From Flavobacteriaceae bacterium (GTDB lineage Bacteria; Bacteroidota; Bacteroidia; Flavobacteriales; Flavobacteriaceae), in NCBI GenBank assembly GCA_030618945.1, contig JAUXCI010000050.1, forward strand, positions 1 to 11,953: a DNA stretch of 11,953 nt, written 5' to 3'. The notes beneath the pieces were generated by a model. The model ran no database searches, was not told the origin of the DNA, and saw only the letters and a program-made list of their open reading frames with translations. The number at the start of each line of letters is the position of its first letter. Position 1 is the stretch's first letter. Shown piece after piece: positions 8,034 to 11,953 of this stretch. The translations under genes were made by a program, and so were the position numbers.

Positions 8034-9623
8034 TTACTTTTTCTCCTCAAACAACAACCAAACCTCAGGGTCAATTACTAAATCCACAGGTTTTGCATTC
8101 GTTTCGATTTCAAAAGTTGCTTTTTTTGCATTCATCTGAACGGTTTCAAGCTTTATTTTATCTCCAATTAGAACTCCAAATTCAAGAGGAAAATTGAAAA
8201 CATGATGTTTTTGCATCTGCTCAAGCGAGATAATTACCTTTCCGTTCTTATACTTCCAATTCCATTTTATTTCAGGGTATCCTTTTACAAAGAGCCACTG
8301 CTCAAAAAAATCTTTTAAATCTTCGCCTGAAACATCTTCCATGACTTTGCGAAAATCGGCCGTCATGACATTACTGTCTTTATAAGTCTTATAATAAACC
8401 TGTATTCCTTTCCAAAATATATCGTTACCTAGTTTATGCCTCAACATATTGAGTACCCAGCCCCCCTTTTGATAGGTGTTTTTGTTCAATACCTTTTTTG
8501 GGTCCTTGATCGTATTGTCAATAACAGGAGATGGATTTTTTTTGTAATATGCTATTACTTGATTACGGTCCTGAATAAGCTCTTCTTTTCTCTTTTCATT
8601 TCCCAAAACATTTTCCTGATATAAAATGGTAAAATAGGTAGCAAAACCTTCGCTAAGCCATACGTGATTCCAGCTATTCTCAGTGGCAGAATTACCAAAC
8701 CATTGATGCGCAATTTCATGAGCCATCAGGCCTTGAATCTTATTTTTACCCGTAATGGATCTTTCATTATATGCAATAGTTCCAGCATTCTCAAGCCCTC
8801 CCCAAGCTGTTTTAGCCTGCATATTGGCCAGTTTTGCATAGGAATATGGGCCAATTTCTTCAATAAAATAATGTAATATTTTTGTAGCCTCATCAAAATC
8901 TGAGAAACCTTCCAATCTGTTTTCAGGGTATACCCAGGCCGATACTTCAATATCATCTACTTCGCCAAGAAACACAGTAGCAAATTTTGTAACGCCAATG
9001 GTCATCACTTTCATAGCTACCGGTGCGGGCTCGCTATAACTTGTTAACTTAAAGCCATTTCCCAAATTACTTTCTTCAACTTTTTTGCCCGTTGCCACCA
9101 CGTCATAATGTGCTGGAGCTGTTACCCTAAACTCAACAGTGGCTTTATCATAAGGGTGATCTACGCTAGGTAACCAATGCCTAGCCAAATTGGGCCAGTT
9201 GTCTCCAAAAAAGGATCTTTGTCCGTATTTTGTAGTGTCAATAACCATTCCTTTTTCGGCAATTCCATGGTACTGAATTTTATAAGTACGAGTCTCAGTT
9301 CCCTGGAGAGACGGAATGATCAAAATCTTATTATTTATATACTTATAATTAGCTTTGTTCGCTCCCTCAGAAACATCAGTAACTTCCATTCCGTATTTTC
9401 CTGATTTAGCAATCAGATCTAAGGAAAATGTGTCTTTTACATTTTCCAGATTCACCCTTACCAAAGATTCTCCAAGAATCTCATTGTTTTTATCGTTTAA
9501 TGTTAAATTAAAGATATAGTGCTCAACATCCGCTGAAGCATTTCTTTTATAAGTGTCTTGTGCGTAAAGCGAATTGACCAGTAGGCAAACTACAGCAACC
9601 AGGGTATAATAATTCTTAATCAT
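8034..9623 (-). CDS. Secreted M1-family zinc aminopeptidase (short form)
   Basis: This 529-residue metallopeptidase is predicted to remove amino-terminal residues from peptides outside the cytoplasm. A signal peptide ends near LYAQD (residue 21). Residues about 30-220 form the M1 N-terminal beta-saddle. The thermolysin-like catalytic domain has GGLENAG (275-281), the exopeptidase GAMEN-type motif; HEIAHQWFG (302-310) with zinc ligands His302 and His306 and catalytic Glu303; and WLSEGFATY with the third ligand Glu325, exactly 18 residues after His306. Tyr384 in TYQKGG is the likely transition-state Tyr. After about residue 450 only a small beta domain remains, so the large helical C-terminal domain of PepN-like enzymes is absent. 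Short secreted forms like this are frequent in Bacteroidota, so this is not truncation damage. All active-site residues are present. The substrate is unknown. The gene reads away from the unknown + strand gene, across a 365-bp spacer. Confidence 0.93.
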   Translation of the reverse strand: MIKNYYTLVAVVCLLVNSLYAQDTYKRNASADVEHYIFNLTLNDKNNEILGESLVRVNLENVKDTFSLDLIAKSGKYGMEVTDVSEGANKANYKYINNKILIIPSLQGTETRTYKIQYHGIAEKGMVIDTTKYGQRSFFGDNWPNLARHWLPSVDHPYDKATVEFRVTAPAHYDVVATGKKVEESNLGNGFKLTSYSEPAPVAMKVMTIGVTKFATVFLGEVDDIEVSAWVYPENRLEGFSDFDEATKILHYFIEEIGPYSYAKLANMQAKTAWGGLENAGTIAYNERSITGKNKIQGLMAHEIAHQWFGNSATENSWNHVWLSEGFATYFTILYQENVLGNEKRKEELIQDRNQVIAYYKKNPSPVIDNTIKDPKKVLNKNTYQKGGWVLNMLRHKLGNDIFWKGIQVYYKTYKDSNVMTADFRKVMEDVSGEDLKDFFEQWLFVKGYPEIKWNWKYKNGKVIISLEQMQKHHVFNFPLEFGVLIGDKIKLETVQMNAKKATFEIETNAKPVDLVIDPEVWLLFEEKK

Positions 9624-9764
9624 GAGCTATTTCTATTAATTTTATTTGATCTTATCTCCAAAAAGCGACGGAATATACGAAATTAACCGACATTCCCTCC
9701 TAAAAATATCTCTTTAGTAATTGGTTCTGTGATTAATAATTATCCTGCTGTGGTGAACCAATAT

Positions 9765-9828
9765 ATCATTGAATCAATGCATCATTGAATCAATATATCA
9801 TTGTTTCATTATATCATTGTCTCATTGA
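9765..9828 (+). repeat. Tandem array, four 16-bp units
   Basis: Four head-to-tail units begin at 9765, 9781, 9797 and 9813, each starting ATCATTG; the first reads ATCATTGAATCAATGC. Each unit splits into two diverged 8-bp halves (ATCATTGA/ATCAATGC, ATCATTGT/TTCATTAT), so the basic period is 8 and the better period 16. Units 1 and 2 contain the near-palindromic CATTGAATCAATG type core, which could extrude as a small hairpin. A related array in the same orientation lies beyond the + strand gene at 10483-10530. Confidence 0.8.
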
Positions 9829-9844
9829 TCCCAATCAATAATTC

Positions 9845-9862
9845 AAATGATTATGATCATTT
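9845..9862. repeat. Short inverted repeat
   Basis: AAATGAT (9845-9851) and ATCATTT (9856-9862) pair exactly around a 4-base gap. A wider pair, ATTCAA (9841-9846) and TTGAAT (9872-9877), encloses it. It sits directly beside the tandem array and shares its ATCATT wording, so it may be a decayed extension of that array. An operator is possible but nothing else supports it. Confidence 0.4.
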
Positions 9863-9918
9863 CATATGATGTTGAATCATGATAACTTTACACTAATAAC
9901 CTAACAGCTCCACTTATT

Positions 9919-9926
9919 TAGCTTTG
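9919..9926 (+). promoter_or_regulatory. Promoter -7 element for unknown + strand gene
   Basis: TAGCTTTG matches the Bacteroidota TAnnTTTG consensus exactly and would give a transcript starting about 55-60 bases before the ATG at 9989. No TTG is present at the usual distance upstream; only CTTTAC lies slightly too far away. This makes the assignment tentative. Confidence 0.35.
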
Positions 9927-9988
9927 GTTAAATCAGCAGGATTGTTCCAATTTAACTGTCAAATATTCCAACTTTAATATTCTGTATT

Positions 9989-10477
9989 ATGGAAGACAAA
10001 ACCTTGATTAAATCAGTAAATGGCTACTTAAACTCTCTTGAAAAGGTTCTCGAAAAAAGAAAGAAGTGGAAAAAATTTGCCTTTCCATTACTTATAAAAA
10101 CATTACATGATATTAGGGAGAAACATGAAATTGGATGGCATGTACAAGAACTCAATTGGTTAATGAATAACAAAGCAGTCAATATTTCATTTGAAACTTT
10201 TCCTGAATCACTAATTGACAAATGGGACGGATCAGTAGATTTTGAATTTATTAAAGGCGCTGCCTTAGTCTTTTCACAAAAATACAATGGTAATGTGGCT
10301 GTTTTTATTATTTATCCTGAAGTGGCAGAACCAACTTTTGATTCCAATATTAAAAATATTGGTACTTACAATCCAAATGAGATAAACGAGAATTTTATTA
10401 TGAATAAAGTCATCTTTTTTCTTGAGGAGATAATCGTTTGGGAAGAAAGTATATTAAAACATAAAGTTGGTTTCTAG
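9989..10477 (+). CDS. Hypothetical protein, unknown function
   Basis: This 162-residue protein belongs to no family I can name. It has no signal peptide and no membrane span, so it is probably cytoplasmic. The first 45 residues are helical-looking and basic (EKRKKWKKF, then a KTLHDIREKHEIG stretch). The middle alternates beta-like strands (VNISFETFP, GAALVFSQKYNGNVAVFIIY), followed by a conserved-looking PEVAEP and IGTYNPNEI. The C-terminus is a long helix (VIFFLEEIIVWEESIL) ending in VGF. This looks like a small folded alpha/beta protein. Base composition resembles its neighbours. It is the only intact gene on the + strand, is convergent with manA, and is bracketed by similar 16-bp-period repeats on both sides. 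Coding status is supported by the clean ATG, the protein-like composition and the promoter-like element at 9919-9926. Confidence 0.75.
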   Translation: MEDKTLIKSVNGYLNSLEKVLEKRKKWKKFAFPLLIKTLHDIREKHEIGWHVQELNWLMNNKAVNISFETFPESLIDKWDGSVDFEFIKGAALVFSQKYNGNVAVFIIYPEVAEPTFDSNIKNIGTYNPNEINENFIMNKVIFFLEEIIVWEESILKHKVGF

Positions 10478-10482
10478 GCCCA

Positions 10483-10530
10483 ACATTATATCATTGTTTC
10501 ATTATTTCATTGATTCATTATTTCATTGAC
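10483..10530 (+). repeat. Second 16-bp-period repeat array
   Basis: Two full units, TCATTGTTTCATTATT (10491-10506) and TCATTGATTCATTATT (10507-10522), are followed by a half unit TCATTGAC (10523-10530) and preceded by a diverged half unit ACATTATA. They differ from each other at one position. The wording and period match the array at 9765-9828, and the orientation is the same. The array fills the 53-bp gap between the stop codon of the unknown + strand gene and the stop codon of manA, ending right next to the latter. It is not palindromic, so it is not an obvious hairpin terminator. Confidence 0.8.
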
Positions 10531-11739
10531 CTAAGGTGCTGTTGCTTTGTAAATAATAACCTTTGACGAACTGCTAATACTATAATCAGCCTCAGCAGTC
10601 AAAAGTACCGAATCGCCCTTTTTACATTTTAAGCTCGTTTTCCCTTCCTGGATCATAGCTTCGCCTTCAATGATCAATAAAATTTGAGCTGTTTTAGCCT
10701 TAGCGTGATACTTTTGAGTTTTCTGTAATTCTATTTTACTCAGTTCAAAATCAGGTGCCGGGCTTTTATAAATTGTTTCTATTTCGTTCTTCTGTAATTC
10801 CCCTGACATTAGATGTGGCTTAGTCTCTTCAAAAACGACGTGCTTTAATAATTCAGGTACATCTACGTGCTTTGGCGTTAACCCTGCTCTTAGGACATTA
10901 TCAGAATTTGCCATCAATTCGATGTTTTGCCCTTGCAGATAAGCATGAGGAATTCCGTTGTCTTGAAATATGGCATCTCCTTTTTTAGCGCGAACGATAT
11001 TGAAAAAATATATGGAAAAAATCCCTTTATCAAAAACGTATTTATCTTCTGACATCTCAAAAGCTTTTGCCGCCCAATAATCAGGATTTGATCTGTCTAA
11101 ACGTCCAGCTTTGTATATCGGTAAAATTCTATTGATCAAAGGGCTTAGAATTTTATCACTTTCTTTTTGAGATTGCTCCATAACGGTTTTATAAAGACCC
11201 AAATAGCCGCCTTTCTCGAAAACGTTTAATAAACCTTTAAATTCTGGAATTTCATTTAATCTCTTTGCCAGCTGCTCCTTGACTAAAAACCCGTGCAACA
11301 ACCAAAATTCACTAAGAGCGACCATGATCTCTGGTTTATGATTGTCGTCTTTATAATTTCTAAACGAAGCAGTGAGTGGAATTCCCTTTTCATTTTCAAA
11401 CTTAAAGCCCTTTTCTGCCTCTAGTTTACTGGGATGAAGCTGAATAGATAGCATATCCTTGACATCCAGTACTTTAAACAAGAATGGTAATCTGCCAAAT
11501 TTCTTTGCAATTTCTGCCCCCAGCGTTTGAATGAGATTCGAATCCAGAAAGGTATTAAGCGCAATTTCACCATCATCTGTAGCTACAATTGAAGGCGAAT
11601 TCACGTGTGCCCCCAACCAATATTCAGCTGCCTTATGGTCTTTCTCATCCTTGCTTAATAATTCAGGGATGAATTGCCTGCCTCCCCATGAATAACTTTG
11701 AATCTTTCCAGTTAAGGCAAATAGTTTGGTCATTTTCAT
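10531..11739 (-). CDS. manA: Mannose-6-phosphate isomerase, class I
   Basis: This cytoplasmic zinc enzyme interconverts mannose 6-phosphate and fructose 6-phosphate, linking mannose use and GDP-mannose synthesis to glycolysis. At 402 residues it has normal length for type I. The zinc ligands are visible: Gln100 and His102 in SIQLHPSK, Glu137 in NHKPEIM, and His265 in NGIPHAYLQG. The signature continues with IELMANSDNVLRAGLTPKHV, containing the likely catalytic Arg285. The N-terminus (SYSWGG, AEYWLGAH) is typical, and the C-terminal cupin-like domain (about 350-400) is intact. The start is ATG at 11739, though a second ATG two codons later (11733) would serve equally and better fits the short leader if the TATATTTG at 11753-11760 is the promoter. 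The preceding transporter gene on the same strand ends 92 bp upstream, suggesting a sugar uptake and isomerisation pair. Confidence 0.95.
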   Translation of the reverse strand: MKMTKLFALTGKIQSYSWGGRQFIPELLSKDEKDHKAAEYWLGAHVNSPSIVATDDGEIALNTFLDSNLIQTLGAEIAKKFGRLPFLFKVLDVKDMLSIQLHPSKLEAEKGFKFENEKGIPLTASFRNYKDDNHKPEIMVALSEFWLLHGFLVKEQLAKRLNEIPEFKGLLNVFEKGGYLGLYKTVMEQSQKESDKILSPLINRILPIYKAGRLDRSNPDYWAAKAFEMSEDKYVFDKGIFSIYFFNIVRAKKGDAIFQDNGIPHAYLQGQNIELMANSDNVLRAGLTPKHVDVPELLKHVVFEETKPHLMSGELQKNEIETIYKSPAPDFELSKIELQKTQKYHAKAKTAQILLIIEGEAMIQEGKTSLKCKKGDSVLLTAEADYSISSSSKVIIYKATAP

Positions 11740-11752
11740 TTCTTTAATCAGT

Positions 11753-11760
11753 CAAATATA
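11753..11760 (-). promoter_or_regulatory. Possible -7 element for manA
   Basis: On the minus strand TATATTTG fits TAnnTTTG exactly. It lies only 13 bases before the ATG at 11739, which would leave a very short leader, and the upstream TTG-like sequences are not at ideal spacing. It could be chance in AT-rich DNA, and manA may instead be read through from the transporter gene. Confidence 0.25.
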
Positions 11761-11831
11761 ATAAATACCGTCAAGACTAATGGTCTTCAAGGAGCATCGT
11801 CTAAAATTAAACTTATGCTATTTCTCTTTTT

Positions 11832-11953
11832 TTATTTGATTCTTTTGCTGTCAAGATCAGCACTAATATCCTTCATATAACGATCACTTAATTTATACTT
11901 TATCAAAAACAAAGCTGACAATACTGCTCCAACTGCGGGATAAATGCTAATCA
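11832..11953 (-). CDS. Sugar transporter of GPH/MFS type, C-terminus only (partial)
   Basis: The last 39 codons of a minus-strand gene enter from the right edge and stop at a TAA (11832-11834). They encode a final membrane helix (YPAVGAVLSALFLIKYKL) followed by a short charged tail (SDRYMKDISADLDSKRIK). This pattern, a Pro-containing last helix, then YKLSD and an acidic/basic helix with [DE]-[IL]-xADL, is typical of glycoside-pentoside-hexuronide:cation symporters in the MFS superfamily. The substrate cannot be told from this end; the manA gene next to it suggests a hexose or oligosaccharide. The gene start lies outside the window. Confidence 0.65.
   Translation of the reverse strand, partial: ISIYPAVGAVLSALFLIKYKLSDRYMKDISADLDSKRIK

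Larger units (their letters stand above)
9624..9988. other. Divergent intergenic spacer with repeats
   Basis: This 365-bp spacer separates the M1 gene (leftward) from the unknown + strand gene (rightward), so both promoters should lie here. It holds the 16-bp tandem array (9765-9828), a short hairpin (9845-9862) and a promoter-like -7 element for the rightward gene (9919-9926). For the leftward M1 gene I see only imperfect -7 candidates and no convincing TTG partner. No coding potential is visible. Confidence 0.55.

Noticed and set aside
8034..9623. M1 peptidase as a truncated gene
   Set aside because: It lacks the large helical C-terminal domain, but the catalytic residues, signal peptide and reading frame are intact and short secreted M1 enzymes are normal in this phylum.
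9765..10530. CRISPR-like repeats
   Set aside because: Units are 16 bp, contiguous and AT-rich, with no spacers between them and no cas genes nearby.

Overview
The window looks like a chromosomal stretch from a low-GC, probably marine or environmental member of the Bacteroidota (Flavobacteriia/Cytophagia type). Reasons: AT-rich DNA, Bacteroidota-style promoters (TTG ... TAnnTTTG), a DUF5916 outer-membrane protein, a lipoprotein glycoside hydrolase, a Bacteroidota-type dipeptidyl peptidase IV, and secretory signal peptides on most products. No species can be named from the sequence alone.

Layout, left to right. Positions 1-635 hold no intact gene. They contain a frameshifted C-terminal relic of an ORF6N-domain protein on the + strand (about 353-546), a perfect 13-bp inverted repeat (308-343), and a stop-interrupted minus-strand reading frame (80-349) that may be another relic. 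Four complete minus-strand genes follow: a GH95 alpha-L-fucosidase-type lipoprotein (636-3113), a dipeptidyl peptidase IV of family S9B (3163-5415), a DUF5916 protein with a CBM9-like N-terminal domain (5758-7953), and a short secreted M1 metallopeptidase (8034-9623). A 365-bp spacer with a 16-bp-period tandem repeat leads to the only intact + strand gene, a 162-residue protein of unknown function (9989-10477). A second array of the same repeat type closes that gene and abuts the stop codon of a minus-strand class I mannose-6-phosphate isomerase (manA, 10531-11739). The right edge holds the last 39 codons of a minus-strand membrane transporter, probably of the GPH/MFS sugar:cation symporter type.

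How the genes may work together. The M1 aminopeptidase, DPP IV and GH95 enzyme are all predicted to be exported and could together trim peptides and remove fucose from glycans or glycoproteins. This is inferred from neighbourhood; there is no SusC/SusD pair, sulfatase or regulator that would make it a recognisable polysaccharide utilisation locus. DPP IV and GH95 are 49 bp apart and probably share the good TTG-N20-TAnnTTTG promoter at 5545-5575. M1 and DUF5916 are 80 bp apart and may be co-transcribed. The transporter and manA form a plausible sugar uptake/mannose-6-phosphate module. I did not find a convincing undescribed multi-gene system. The most unusual elements are the 16-bp-period arrays on both sides of the unknown + strand gene and the decayed mobile-element material at the left end.
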